Below are positions 36,352 through 47,584 of a stretch of 58,464 nt of DNA, piece after piece (position 1 is the stretch's first letter; each line of letters starts with the position of its first letter). Source of the stretch: Acidobacteriota bacterium. GTDB lineage: Bacteria; Acidobacteriota; Terriglobia; Acidiferrales; UBA7541. Below the pieces are notes generated by a model. That model saw nothing but the letters and a program-made list of their open reading frames with translations, did no database searches and had not been told where the DNA came from. Position numbers and translations under genes: made by a program. The stretch covers positions 1 to 58,464 of the forward strand of contig QHYH01000127.1 of the NCBI GenBank assembly GCA_003223215.1, written 5' to 3'.

Positions 36352-38457
36352 GTGATTGGTCAGGTTCTCGGCCATTGTCGTGTCCAGGCAAAGATTGGCG
36401 AAGGTGGCATGGGCGTCGTTTATCGCGCCTACGACGAAGTGTTGCAGCGCGATGTGGCCGTAAAAGTTGTCAAGAAGGATCCTCAGCTGGATTCCTCGGC
36501 AAGCCAGAATCTACTCAAAGAAGCGCGGGCTTCTTCCTCTCTCGCTCATCCCAACATTTGCACGATCCACGACGTTGGCGAAACCGAAGGCGAACTTTAC
36601 ATTGTCATGGAACTCGTGGAAGGCAAGTCCCTCTACGAGATGTGCCGAGATGGCGGATTGCCCCCGGAGCTAGTCATCCGCTACGGCGCGCAGATCTCGA
36701 GCGCGCTTGTCCGCGCTCATGACCGAGGCATCGTCCATCGAGATCTGAAGACCGCGAACATCGTGGTCACCGCAGAAGGGCTGGCAAAAGTACTCGATTT
36801 CGGTTTGGCAAAACGAGTGGGGGATGGTTTATTCGAGGGTCCTACTCGCACTCTTGAAACGATCGAGGACGGCTCCACACTGAGCGGCACTTTGGCTTAT
36901 ATGTCGCCGGAAGTCCTGCGCGGAGAAGGCTCCGACTACCGTTCGGATCTCTGGGCGCTGGGAGTTGTGCTTTATGAAGCGGCTTCCGGACGCCGGCCTT
37001 TTGAAGGGCCGACTGGCTTTGCATTGAGCTCGGCCATAATGCGCGAATTGCCCAAACCGCTCGGTCCTCCTGTCCCGCCCGGCCTTTGGGCCATCATCCA
37101 GCGCTGCCTGTCGAAAGAACCGATGCAACGTTACCAGCGCGCCGGAGAAGCTCTAGCGGCGCTTGAGGCCATCCAATCCGCGGCCGTTTTCGCACCGGCG
37201 CCCAGCGCCGACCGCAGCGAACCTCGAACCACGGTCTTGCACAGTGTGCGCCACGCGCGCGTCCGCAAAGGAGATTTTCTTTTGCTGGTAGGAACAACCA
37301 AAGGAGCTTTTATCCTTCGCTCCAACATCAACCGCGCCCGCTGGGACGTGGGTGGTCCTTATTTCCACGGTTACGCGGTTTACACGATGGTTTATGACGG
37401 CCGTCGTGGGCAACACCGCATCTGGGCATCGACGCAAAGCTTTTGGGGCACTCTGCTGCGCTCGAGCGGGGACTTTGGCAAGAGCTGGACGAATCCGCAG
37501 GAGGCCAATATTCGATTTCCTGCGGACACCGGTGTTTCCTTGAGGAACATCTGGCAGATCTCGCTCGGCCGGGCGGATGAGCCTGACGTTCTTTATTGCG
37601 GCGTCGAGCCGGCGGCACTTTTCGAAACCCATGATGGCGGGGAGACGTGGTCGTTGGTACGCGGTCTGTTCGATCATCCGCATCGCCCGCGTTGGGTGCC
37701 CGGCAATGGCGGATTGGCGCTACACACGATCGTGCTCGACCCTGCCGACAAGCAGCGCATGTACGTGGCGATTTCCGCTGGCGGCGTTTATCGCACCAAT
37801 GATGCGGGACGTACGTGGACGGCGCAAAACAGGGGAATCCGGGTCACGTTCATGCCTGGCAAATACCCCGAGTTCGGGCAATGTGTTCACAAGATCGTGA
37901 TGCACCCGGCGCGCCCCGCACGCCTGTTCCTGCAAAACCATTGGGGCTTATATCGCTCGGACGACGGCTCCGAAAACTGGACCGACATCGCTAATGGAGT
38001 GCCGTCAGACTTCGGCTTTGCCATGGTCATGCATCCCAGGAATCCCGATTGCGTCTACATCGTTCCCGTCGAGTCCGACCAGTTTCGCTGCGCGTGCGAT
38101 GGCCGGCTGCGAGTTTATCGCACGCGCAACGGTGGGGCCTCCTGGGAGCCGCTCGCTCGAGGCTTGCCGCAAAAACAGGCTTACGAAACGGTCTTGCGCG
38201 ATGCCATGACGGTAGATTCGCTCGATCCGGCGGGAATTTTCTTCGGCACAAGAAGCGGGCAACTCTTTGGCTCGTGCGACGAGGGAAGAACTTGGAACAA
38301 AATCCTCGATGGACTGCCCTCAATTGTCTGTGTGCGGAGCGCATTTATCGAGGATGGGTCGGCATCTTCAGGCCCGACCGGGCCCGTTACTCCGCCTCCG
38401 TCTTCGTCTCGAAAAAGCGCTCACCCGCCAAGCCACTCGCGGCGAAAAAGAAGATAA
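36352..38457 (+). CDS. Ser/Thr protein kinase fused to a BNR/sortilin-like beta-propeller
   Basis: A 701-residue fusion. Residues about 9-275 are a complete bacterial eukaryote-like kinase: glycine loop IGEGGMGVVY (15-24), Lys38 in VAVKVVKK, HRDLKTAN (129-136), DFGLAKR (149-155) and a Met-Ser-Pro-Glu activation segment. Residues about 305-680 form a BNR/VPS10-type propeller with repeated Asp-box motifs: HDGGETWSLV, NDAGRTWTAQ, SDDGSENWTD, RNGGASWEPL and DEGRTWNKIL. No membrane helix separates the two parts, so the propeller should be cytoplasmic, unlike most PASTA or extracellular-sensor kinases. The GTG start at 36352 has AGGGGAG 6 nt upstream. The MoaD-like gene starts 2 nt after its stop. 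Confidence 0.9.
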   Translation: MIGQVLGHCRVQAKIGEGGMGVVYRAYDEVLQRDVAVKVVKKDPQLDSSASQNLLKEARASSSLAHPNICTIHDVGETEGELYIVMELVEGKSLYEMCRDGGLPPELVIRYGAQISSALVRAHDRGIVHRDLKTANIVVTAEGLAKVLDFGLAKRVGDGLFEGPTRTLETIEDGSTLSGTLAYMSPEVLRGEGSDYRSDLWALGVVLYEAASGRRPFEGPTGFALSSAIMRELPKPLGPPVPPGLWAIIQRCLSKEPMQRYQRAGEALAALEAIQSAAVFAPAPSADRSEPRTTVLHSVRHARVRKGDFLLLVGTTKGAFILRSNINRARWDVGGPYFHGYAVYTMVYDGRRGQHRIWASTQSFWGTLLRSSGDFGKSWTNPQEANIRFPADTGVSLRNIWQISLGRADEPDVLYCGVEPAALFETHDGGETWSLVRGLFDHPHRPRWVPGNGGLALHTIVLDPADKQRMYVAISAGGVYRTNDAGRTWTAQNRGIRVTFMPGKYPEFGQCVHKIVMHPARPARLFLQNHWGLYRSDDGSENWTDIANGVPSDFGFAMVMHPRNPDCVYIVPVESDQFRCACDGRLRVYRTRNGGASWEPLARGLPQKQAYETVLRDAMTVDSLDPAGIFFGTRSGQLFGSCDEGRTWNKILDGLPSIVCVRSAFIEDGSASSGPTGPVTPPPSSSRKSAHPPSHSRRKRR

Positions 38458-38459
38458 TT

Positions 38460-38765
38460 GTGCCGGTGACCTTTCATATTCCCGGGCCGTTGCGCGAATT
38501 CACTGGAGGGCGCAGCAGAGTCACGGTCGAGCCATCACCAGTCACTTTGGCGGAGGCCTTGGCTGCACTGTGGAGGCTACACCCCGGTCTCAGGGATCGC
38601 CTCGCCACCGAACAAGGACAAATGCGCGAGCACGTCAGCATTTTCGTCGGTGACGAGGATGTTCGATATACCGGAGGCCTCACGAGTCCTGTTCCGCCGG
38701 GATCGGATATCTTTATTGTGCCAGCCATCAGCGGCGGCTGCGGGTCTGCTTTAACGATCTTTTAG
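38460..38765 (+). CDS. MoaD/ThiS-like ubiquitin-fold protein with a tail beyond Gly-Gly
   Basis: A 101-residue beta-grasp protein starting at a GTG 2 nt after the kinase stop, so translation is probably coupled. The N-terminal strand VTFHIPGPLREFTGG, the helix TLAEALAALWRLHPGL, and the ending IFIVPAISGG match MoaD/ThiS sulfur carriers. In those proteins the Gly-Gly is the extreme C-terminus and is adenylated by an E1-like enzyme. Here the pair (residues 92-93) is followed by CGSALTIF, so trimming would be needed, as for QbsE-type carriers. Its pairing with a BNR propeller is unusual. Its substrate is unknown, and no E1-like or JAMM protease gene is in the window. Confidence 0.8.
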   Translation: MPVTFHIPGPLREFTGGRSRVTVEPSPVTLAEALAALWRLHPGLRDRLATEQGQMREHVSIFVGDEDVRYTGGLTSPVPPGSDIFIVPAISGGCGSALTIF

Positions 38766-38832
38766 GAGCCCCATAAAAACCGCGCGCAACTTGGAGTCGA
38801 TGACAAGTTAGGCACACGCCGGTTCCATTGCC

Positions 38833-38861
38833 TTGACTTCACTGGTGGACTGGTCTACACT
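38833..38861 (+). promoter_or_regulatory. Promoter of the DksA/TraR-like gene
   Basis: TTGACT (38833-38838), a 17-nt spacer and TACACT (38856-38861) form a good housekeeping promoter, about 48 nt before the ATG at 38910. Confidence 0.75.
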
Positions 38862-38909
38862 ACGGAGTTTTTAGGTGGCCCCAAATAGGTTGCAGGGGCC
38901 GGGACTCAC

Positions 38910-39263
38910 ATGGACAAGAAACGACTCGATTATTACAAGAAGAAATTGCTGGCGCGGCGCGAAGAACTGACGAAGACCATCGCACGCACCCAGGAAGAAG
39001 GACGGACAGCGGACGAAGATCCCACGGTCGACCTGGCAGACAAAGCGGCCAACTCCTATACCAAGGAATTTCTCTTCGGCATGACCAATACCGACCGCTC
39101 GCTCTTGAACCTGATTGATGCCGCGCTAAAGCGCATCCAGGAAGATGAATACGGCGTTTGCGCCAACTGCCAAGAGGAGATGCAGCAAAAGCGGTTGGAG
39201 GCAGTGCCGTGGGCCAAGCACTGTATTGCCTGCCAGGAAAAATTGGAGCAAGGCCTGCTATAG
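38910..39263 (+). CDS. DksA/TraR-type C4 zinc-finger protein
   Basis: A 117-residue protein with an N-terminal coiled-coil hairpin (residues about 1-75, KKRLDYYKKKLLARREELTK) and a C-terminal zinc finger with two Cys pairs, YGVCANCQEEM and KHCIACQEKLEQ. Proteins of this family insert the coiled coil into the RNA-polymerase secondary channel and modulate initiation, often with ppGpp. The tip region holds DPTVDLADKAANSY, where the acidic DxxDxA-like signature of DksA would lie. It is transcribed alone from a clear promoter. Confidence 0.88.
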   Translation: MDKKRLDYYKKKLLARREELTKTIARTQEEGRTADEDPTVDLADKAANSYTKEFLFGMTNTDRSLLNLIDAALKRIQEDEYGVCANCQEEMQQKRLEAVPWAKHCIACQEKLEQGLL

Positions 39264-39864
39264 ACACGCCCAATCAAACGGGAAGTCAGCCTCGCACGGA
39301 TGTCCTCCGTTCGTAATAACTTTAAGGTAATTTCTTTCTTTATCTTCCCACCGCGGTCGCATCTGCAAGGTGCGCTCATTGGCTTCGCGCCAGGTACCTA
39401 TTTGCGAGCAAGGCCTGGCTTCCTTCGAACGCCATCGCCCGCGAAATCGGTAGCATCTCTATTCCAGGACTAGGACCAGAAGAACAGGGCCGAGCAGTTG
39501 GTGCAATGCTGTCGAGGGATTGGGCGTCTGGTGCGCCGCGCTGATTTCCAGGCCGCTCGCGAAGGCGCTTGCGGTCGCCTCTTAAGGCGATGCTCCTCAG
39601 GGGCAAAGGTGCCCGGCCCGGGGCATTTTTGAGCCTCGAAGAGCGGGCTGGGAATCTGTGCGTGGCGCTTTTGCCACACGTCCGGGCAGCCAAGTTGCAA
39701 CCTTCGCGTCCTACTGCTAGATGTCTGCTAGATGATGTATTGACGCGACCTTCGAGGCCTACCGAGGAACGTTGCCCCAGGCTTACGGTGGCCAGGACCG
39801 CCAGGACCGCAAGAAATCCACTCCCTGACGTCGTGGAATGGTAGAATAGAGGGAGACAAGCTCG
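39264..39864. other. 600-nt stretch without a recognisable gene
   Basis: No credible protein frame lies here; the long minus-strand frame 39376-40473 runs antisense through the HNH gene and has no family features. A TATTGACG-like -35 box near 39737 could belong to the HNH gene, but no matching -10 box is clear. Confidence 0.5.
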
Positions 39865-40509
39865 ATGGGATCCAACCGGCACATGGCGGCCGATTCCCGG
39901 GGGGCTCATACCCCCGAAGCGGCTCGCGAGACTGCGCCCGGTTCCCAAGGCCCCGCCGGTAGTAGAATCCACAACTCGATTTCCCGTCGCGCATCCTTGA
40001 TGCAGGAACCTGTGCTCGTTTTGAATGCTACCTACGAGCCCATCAATGTCACCGCAGTACGCCGTGCCATGGTTTTGATGCTGAAGGGTGTAGCCCAGGC
40101 GGAAGAGCTGCACAGCGCCGAGGTGCATTCGGCGGCCCATTCGCATCAGGTCCCATCGGTAATTCGCCTGCTGGCTTATCGGCATATCCCCCAGCAGAGC
40201 CGCGCGCTTTCGCGCAAGAACATTCTGCTGCGCGACCGGAATACTTGCCAGTTCTGCGGCCGCGTGTTCCCCAGCTCGGAACTGACGCTCGACCATGTCC
40301 TGCCTCGTTCGCGCGGCGGCCGTTCCTCCTGGGAAAACCTGGTGGCCTGCTGCTACCACTGTAATAACGCCAAGGGCGACCGCACCCCGGAGGAAGCCGG
40401 GCTGAAGCTGGCGCGCAAGCCCCGGCCTTTCACGTTGCACACTTCCCGTCAGCTGATGAGGCTGATCGGGCACCGCGACGACCGTTGGCGTAAGTACCTG
40501 TTTTATTGA
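39865..40509 (+). CDS. HNH endonuclease family protein
   Basis: A 214-residue protein with a C-terminal HNH fold. [20 protein letters not shown] supplies the first Cys pair and the catalytic [23 protein letters not shown] gives the central N and the second Cys pair. The N-terminal half ([19 protein letters not shown]) is the usual extension of the widespread stand-alone bacterial HNH family, whose role is unknown and which is not tied to restriction genes. The ATG at 39865 has GGGAG about 9 nt upstream. An ATG at 40000 would give the more common N-terminus but lacks a ribosome-binding site. Confidence 0.85.
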   Translation: MGSNRHMAADSRGAHTPEAARETAPGSQGPAGSRIHNSISRRASLMQEPVLVLNATYEPINVTAVRRAMVLMLKGVAQAEELHSAEVHSAAHSHQVPSVIRLLAYRHIPQQSRALSRKNILLRDRNTCQFCGRVFPSSELTLDHVLPRSRGGRSSWENLVACCYHCNNAKGDRTPEEAGLKLARKPRPFTLHTSRQLMRLIGHRDDRWRKYLFY

Positions 40510-40618
40510 GATTTGCCCTTAATAAATCGATTTGCCCAAAATTATTTTATAGTCCAAGGAAACCTTTTTCGTTCCCGCACATCTAATATTTCAAAACCAC
40601 TTCGAGGACACACCCCGG

Positions 40619-40658
40619 GAAGCGGTTAGGGCTTGCCCCTAACCGCTTCTCTCCTTTT
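40619..40658 (+). terminator. Strong hairpin after the HNH gene
   Basis: A perfect 13-bp stem (40619-40631 with 40637-40649) and a 5-nt loop is followed by TCTCCTTTT. It stands 110 nt after the HNH stop. The TATAGT box at 40547-40552 makes a separate small RNA ending here (about 40559-40658) another possibility. Confidence 0.65.
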
Positions 40659-41162
40659 ACGGGGGAAATTCTTCCCCACCTTCGTTTCTTAGCTTGGTCT
40701 TGCCCAATTCGGATTGTTCCTGCAGATTGAGCGGGCAAGCTCGGGGGATCGATCGGGTCGCAGGCCGACCTGACGGGCCGGTCCAAAGGGGCTCTATCGA
40801 GGCATGACCACGCGGAGCAGCCCAGGGCTCGAGTCCTGCGCCTAACGAGCACGCGCGACTTCGAGCTCCAGGGCGAGATCTTTGTAGAACTTCATCCTCC
40901 GGGGATGGAAGCACCAGGTCGGCGCCCGCGCGAGGCACCAGGGTAGGAAAATGCTGGAGTTCGAACTCCGTAAAAACCCTTAACGGGCGATCTGTCCGCC
41001 TTCGGGGTGTTTTCGCGCGCAGCCAGTAATCCGCAGCCCGAAGCGGCGGGTGAATAGGCTCGCTGGCCTTTCACCCGATACCAAGTGCGGCTGCCGCCGT
41101 CAGCGAGGCCAGAGGCCAGGAATTTTTGCACTGGTGGCGTGGTCGCGCGGTGGTCACCGCGC
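40659..41162. other. 500-nt GC-rich stretch without a protein gene
   Basis: It lies between the converging HNH and phosphoesterase genes. Overlapping minus-strand frames (40657-40938, 40892-41173) have no family features. A palindrome GGAGTTCGAACTCC is near 40960. I checked for tRNA, RNase P RNA, tmRNA and SRP RNA signatures and found none convincing. A structured RNA remains possible. Confidence 0.45.
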
Positions 41163-41906
41163 CTATCGCCCAACGACCAATCGCTGGATCAAAGGCTCCG
41201 GCAAGTGGGCGAGCCGCATGCGTTTCTGCACCGCGGCAATATCGTAGGGAACCCGCCAAAATTCCACCACGTTGTGCGCCAAATCTCCAATTGCGAAAGC
41301 AGCTCGCGGATCCCCGTCGCGCGGCTGTCCGATTGAACCGGGATTCAACAGGTAGCGGCGTGTCGGCTCGATCTGCAGCGCGGCAAAAGATTCCGACATG
41401 CGCGCCCGAATCTGCAACACTTCCAGGCGCGCGCCCTGATTGGAAAAGCCGCCCTGGTGATGCGTGTGCCCGAAAAAAGTAACAACGGCATTGGAATCGA
41501 GGAGCCCTTCCAGAGCCTGTTCCGGCGTGAACACATATTCATCTTCGTCCTGAAGGGCCCCGTGGACCAGCACGATGCCGTCGGTCACCAACGGCCCCTT
41601 TGGCAAAGCCGCGAGCCACGCCATATTTTCCGGCTTTAATTCCGCTCGCGTCCAGTCCACGGCAGCCTTGGCAACGGGATTGAAATCTTCCGTGGCCATC
41701 AAACCCGTCACCGCCTTGTCGTGATTTCCTCGAATCGTCTTCGTGCCAAGTTCTCGCAACCGGGCCGTTACGTAATTGGGATCCGGGCCGTAGCCAACCA
41801 CATCGCCGAGGCACACGGACGAATCCCAGCGATCCTTCGCGGCATCGAGGACGGCGTCCAGGGCACTCCCATTGGAGTGCAAATCGCTGAGAATGAGAAT
41901 GCGCAT
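41163..41906 (-). CDS. Calcineurin-like metallophosphoesterase (YfcE/MJ0936-like)
   Basis: A phosphodiesterase or phosphatase of 247 residues with a dinuclear metal site. The ligands appear in order: ILILSDLHSNGSAL (D, H), VCLGDVVGYGPDPN (D), TIRGNHDKAV (N, H), IVLVHGALQ (H) and VTFFGHTHHQGG (H, H), followed by LLNPGSIGQPRDGDPRA. The ATG at 41906 has AGGA 7 nt upstream and TATACT (41934-41939) as a likely -10 box. The family includes cyclic-nucleotide and general phosphodiesterases; the substrate cannot be told from sequence. Confidence 0.88.
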   Translation of the reverse strand: MRILILSDLHSNGSALDAVLDAAKDRWDSSVCLGDVVGYGPDPNYVTARLRELGTKTIRGNHDKAVTGLMATEDFNPVAKAAVDWTRAELKPENMAWLAALPKGPLVTDGIVLVHGALQDEDEYVFTPEQALEGLLDSNAVVTFFGHTHHQGGFSNQGARLEVLQIRARMSESFAALQIEPTRRYLLNPGSIGQPRDGDPRAAFAIGDLAHNVVEFWRVPYDIAAVQKRMRLAHLPEPLIQRLVVGR

Positions 41907-41933
41907 TCGTGGGTCCTGAAAAAAATGACCTAG

Positions 41934-41939
41934 AGTATA
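41934..41939 (-). promoter_or_regulatory. -10 box of the metallophosphoesterase gene
   Basis: The minus strand reads TATACT 27 nt before the start codon, which implies a leader of about 20 nt. The -35 region is poor. The rest of the gap 41907-42405 contains a 7-bp GC hairpin (41991-42010), an AT-rich stretch near 42120-42140 and the terminator below, but no gene. Confidence 0.5.
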
Positions 41940-42220
41940 GATGAACAATCGAGGCGATGCACCAGCGCAAGCGTTGTGCGCGTTGTCCGGGACGCAAAAC
42001 GGCTTGCGTCGGTCGCAAGGCCCTTTGCCCGTTCCTCCGTTTTAGGAAAGATTTACCTTTTGCAATCAGGAACGTGATGACGCTTGAGGGAAAATAAAGA
42101 GAGCACCGCCGCATTTTTTTGGTCCCGGCAAAATTTTATTATGCTCCGGCGAAACATTCCCCGGCACGATTTCGTCTATATGGGGGCAGCCGCCAGAGAG
42201 CACTGCTCAAGGCGAGATTC

Positions 42221-42250
42221 AAAAAAAACCCCCGCGGTGGCAACCGGGGG
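42221..42250 (-). terminator. Minus-strand intrinsic terminator
   Basis: CCCCCG (42229-42234) pairs with CGGGGG (42245-42250), and on the minus strand the stem is followed by eight T residues (42228-42221). It would stop transcripts that run leftward from queA and pass antisense through the small secreted-protein gene. Confidence 0.75.
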
Positions 42251-42405
42251 GCCGTGACACGCAGCTTTTCCGGCCGTTAGTCCAGGAAGAAGACGTGTCT
42301 TCACCGGCGAGACTACTCGTCCGGCGTTTGCGTGTCAACTCCATCTCGCCCGCCCGGCGTCCTATTGCGGCTGACTCGATCCTTTCGGAAAGGAATTTGA
42401 CACGC

Positions 42406-42738
42406 ATGAAAAACAGCTCCTTTTTCCGTTGTTTCGCTTTACTCGCTGCCCTGGTGCTGGCAGTGCCACTCCTCGCCAAACCCTTTTCCAAGAACATTAG
42501 CCTCGCGCAATCCGCCAAGCTCGGCAAGGCCGAGTTGCAGGCCGGCGAATACCGCCTGATGATCGACGGCAACAAAGCCACCGTGGAAAAGGGTGGCAAA
42601 GTTGTCGCCGAATCCGAAGGCCGCTGGGAAGACCGGAGCGCCAAGTCCAGCTACGACTCCCTGCTGATCGGCGAAAATGGCCAAGTCAAGGAAGTGCGCT
42701 TCTCCGGGCAGTCCCGCGTCTTTGTTTTTGGCGAGTAA
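42406..42738 (+). CDS. Small secreted protein of an Acidobacteriota-type family
   Basis: A 110-residue protein with a signal peptide (CFALLAALVLAVPLLA). The mature part has alternating strands (KNISLAQSAKLGKAELQAGE, then YRLMIDGNKATVEKGGKVV and VKEVRFSGQSRVFVFGE), suggesting a small beta-barrel. I recall many similar short secreted proteins in Acidobacteriota but know no function. The ATG at 42406 is chosen for the signal peptide; AAGGAA lies about 12 nt upstream. Confidence 0.75.
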   Translation: MKNSSFFRCFALLAALVLAVPLLAKPFSKNISLAQSAKLGKAELQAGEYRLMIDGNKATVEKGGKVVAESEGRWEDRSAKSSYDSLLIGENGQVKEVRFSGQSRVFVFGE

Positions 42739-42923
42739 GCGCAGCCGCTTCGTGATGGCTCTCCTCGCGACGACAGGGAGGTTGCACCGCCGCAGCCTCC
42801 CTGCTTGTCCGCTAGACCTGCGACTCCGGCTCCTTTGCGTTTCTTCCATTGCTCCAGAAGTCCGCTATGCGCTTGCTCTCTCGCGAATCGCGGCTGCTTC
42901 TTGCAGAGTCTTTGCTTCTTGCT

Positions 42924-44021
42924 TCAACCAATCAGCATGCAATCCCCGTAGCTGTAGAAACGGTAGCCCGCTTCCACGGCATGGCGGTAAGCGGCCAGCA
43001 CATTTTCTCGCCCGGCAAAGGCGCACACCAGCGCCAGCAACGTCGAGCGCGGCAAATGAAAGTTCGTGAGCAGCGCATTCACGGCGCGAAAATGAAATCC
43101 CGGAGTGATGAACAATTGCGCCTCGGCTTTGCCGGAAAGAACCGTATTTGAGCATCGCGCTTCTGCCGCGCGCAGCGCTGCATCTTCAAGCGCTCGCACC
43201 ACCGTTGTTCCAATGGCCAAAACGGCCCGCCCTGCGGCGTGCGCTCGATCGATTAGCGCGGCGGTTTCGCCTGGAATCTCGTAGGTTTCGGAATGCATCA
43301 CGTGGCTTTCCAGCGTTTCGCCGTGCACTGGCTGAAACGTCCCGAGGCCTACGTCGAGCGTCAGCTCGCACAGCTCCACACCCCGCTCGCGGATTCGTTT
43401 GAGTATGTCCTCCGAGAAGTGCAGCCCCGCCGTAGGAGCGGCAATAGCGCCGGGCCGCTTGGCAAATACGGTTTGGTAACGCTCGCGGTCCGCCGTTTCG
43501 TCCGCCCTTTCAATGTATGGCGGCAGCGGAACGTGTCCTAGCCGCTCAAAGTGCTCATTCACGGTGCGCGAGTCATGAGAAACGAACCGCAGGGTGCGCA
43601 ATCCAAAATCCCCGCGCGCGGTTATCTCCGCCTCCAGTTCTCCCCCGCCGAACAGAACGCGCTCCCTTAAGCGCATCTTGCGCCCAGGGCGGACCAAGGC
43701 TTCCCAGGCGTCGTCACCGACTTGGCGGGTCAGCAGGACCTCCACCTTTCCCGTCAAGTGCTCGGCCCGCGTGGATCGCGAGGGCTTCTCGGACCGCACT
43801 CCGGCTCTGCGCCCAAAAAGCCGCGCGGGAATCACGCGCGCATTGTTGAGCACCACGAGCTCGTTGCCCGCGAGGAGATCCGGCAATTCGCGAAACCCCC
43901 GGTCTTGAAACCTCCCCGAGGAGCGGTCGACGAGCAACAGGCGCGAAGCGTCGCGGTGCTCTAGCGGCCGCTGCGCAATTTGTTCGCGGGGCAGGTCGAA
44001 ATCCAGATTCTCCAGGCGCAT
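42924..44021 (-). CDS. queA: S-adenosylmethionine:tRNA ribosyltransferase-isomerase
   Basis: Transfers and isomerises the ribose of SAM onto preQ1 at the wobble position of tRNA, the penultimate step of queuosine synthesis. The 365-residue protein starts MRLENLDFDLPREQIAQRP. It has LVVLNNARVIPARLFGRR, RPGRKMRLRERVLF, LPPYIERADETADRERYQT, the strongly conserved AAPTAGLHFSE, and LGTFQPVHGE and TNFHLPRSTLLALV. The usual length is about 340-365. An upstream extension of the frame to 44132 lacks similarity. No other queuosine gene is in the window. Confidence 0.96.
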   Translation of the reverse strand: MRLENLDFDLPREQIAQRPLEHRDASRLLLVDRSSGRFQDRGFRELPDLLAGNELVVLNNARVIPARLFGRRAGVRSEKPSRSTRAEHLTGKVEVLLTRQVGDDAWEALVRPGRKMRLRERVLFGGGELEAEITARGDFGLRTLRFVSHDSRTVNEHFERLGHVPLPPYIERADETADRERYQTVFAKRPGAIAAPTAGLHFSEDILKRIRERGVELCELTLDVGLGTFQPVHGETLESHVMHSETYEIPGETAALIDRAHAAGRAVLAIGTTVVRALEDAALRAAEARCSNTVLSGKAEAQLFITPGFHFRAVNALLTNFHLPRSTLLALVCAFAGRENVLAAYRHAVEAGYRFYSYGDCMLIG

Positions 44022-44204
44022 GAGCAGCCGTAGTCTAGCAGGAAGGCCGCTTCGACCAACGAAACAAACCGCTTGGCCATCTGAAGGGCCCGGTCGCGGA
44101 CGCCACAACACCCAAGAAGTTGGAACCTCCACCGACTCTAAATGACATATACGCTATTCATTCTAAGCAGTTTAGCAAGACATAGCCAACGACCAAAAAT
44201 TTGA

Positions 44205-44234
44205 CTTGACACTTAGACACTCATATTTTATTAT
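44205..44234 (+). promoter_or_regulatory. Heat-shock promoter with HAIR-like site
   Basis: TTGACA (44206-44211), a 17-nt spacer and TATTAT (44229-44234) form a near-consensus promoter. Over the -35 box lies CTTGACA-N7-ACTCATA (44205-44225), which matches the HspR target CTTGAGT-N7-ACTCAAG at 10 of 14 positions. hsp20 and clpB, common HspR targets, follow directly. Control by HspR is inferred; hspR is not in the window. Confidence 0.65.
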
Positions 44235-44268
44235 CCCTTTGCAGTCACCAATGGAGGTGCTTACAACC

Positions 44269-44742
44269 ATGAGAACCATAGCCCGATGGGAACCCTTTCG
44301 GGGCGTGACCACCCTGCAGGACCAGATCAATCGTCTGTTCAACGATGTTGCCCGGACCGGCGAGCAGTCGAACCTCAGCGCGTGGGCGCCGGCCGTGGAC
44401 ATTTACGAGACCGAGCAAGAGCTCGTCGTGAAAGCGGATCTCCCCGACGTCGATCCCAAGGATCTAGACATCCGCGTGGAGAACAACCTGCTCACCATCC
44501 GCGGCGAGCGCAAGTTCGAAAAGAAAGTCAGCGAGGAGAACTACCTGCGCGTGGAGCGCTCGTTCGGTTCCTTCGCCCGCAGCTTCACGCTTGCAAATAC
44601 CGTGAACACCGATGCGATTAAAGCCGGGTATCAGAACGGCGTGCTGACGTTGAGCATTCCCAAGCGCGAGGAAGCGAAGCCGAAGCAGATTGAGGTGACC
44701 GTCAACGCTCCGGCCGTGGCCGCGGCTGCTTCCGGCAAATGA
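44269..44742 (+). CDS. Small heat-shock protein, Hsp20/alpha-crystallin family
   Basis: An ATP-independent chaperone of 157 residues that holds unfolding proteins. The alpha-crystallin domain spans about residues 40-140, from [20 protein letters not shown] through [14 protein letters not shown] to the signature [16 protein letters not shown]. The C-terminal tail is Ala-rich. GGAGGT stands 10 nt before the ATG at 44269. It is the first gene of a unit with clpB 109 nt downstream. Confidence 0.93.
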   Translation: MRTIARWEPFRGVTTLQDQINRLFNDVARTGEQSNLSAWAPAVDIYETEQELVVKADLPDVDPKDLDIRVENNLLTIRGERKFEKKVSEENYLRVERSFGSFARSFTLANTVNTDAIKAGYQNGVLTLSIPKREEAKPKQIEVTVNAPAVAAAASGK

Positions 44743-44794
44743 GCTCCCGACGCAGCAAGAGGCTCAAAGAAAAGGTGCCGAGGGGGCAACCGGG

Positions 44795-44822
44795 AAGGGG
44801 CTGGCCGTCGCGCCAGCCCCTT
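44795..44822 (+). other. Stem-loop between hsp20 and clpB
   Basis: A perfect 11-bp stem (44795-44805 with 44812-44822) with a 6-nt loop. No T-run follows, so it is probably not a full terminator; it may protect or process the hsp20 part of the message, giving more Hsp20 than ClpB. Confidence 0.65.
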
Positions 44823-44851
44823 CTGGCGATCGCCGGGAGATTGAGGTTGCT

Positions 44852-47476
<2,625 letters not shown>

Positions 47477-47522
47477 TCAAGTGAGGCGTCCCTGTCGGCA
47501 GGGAGATTTTGCGTTGCTTTCG

Positions 47523-47543
47523 CTTGAACGACCGCTGCTCGAC
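47523..47543 (+). promoter_or_regulatory. Weak HAIR-like element before htpX
   Basis: CTTGAAC-N7-GCTCGAC fits 9 of 14 positions of the HspR site with the right 7-nt spacing. A small hairpin (TCCCTG/CAGGGA) lies just upstream, between clpB and htpX. The match is weak and could be chance. Confidence 0.3.
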
Positions 47544-47584
47544 TCTGTGCCAGGTTGGCGCGCGCGTAGAATGGAAGGAAAACC

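Noticed and set aside
39376-40473. Minus-strand open frame of 365 codons
   Set aside because: It runs antisense through the HNH gene, has no family motifs, and its composition is that of a complement of a GC-rich gene.
40950-40975. tRNA T-arm-like GGAGTTCGAACTCC
   Set aside because: It is a simple palindrome; the acceptor, anticodon and D arms cannot be built around it.
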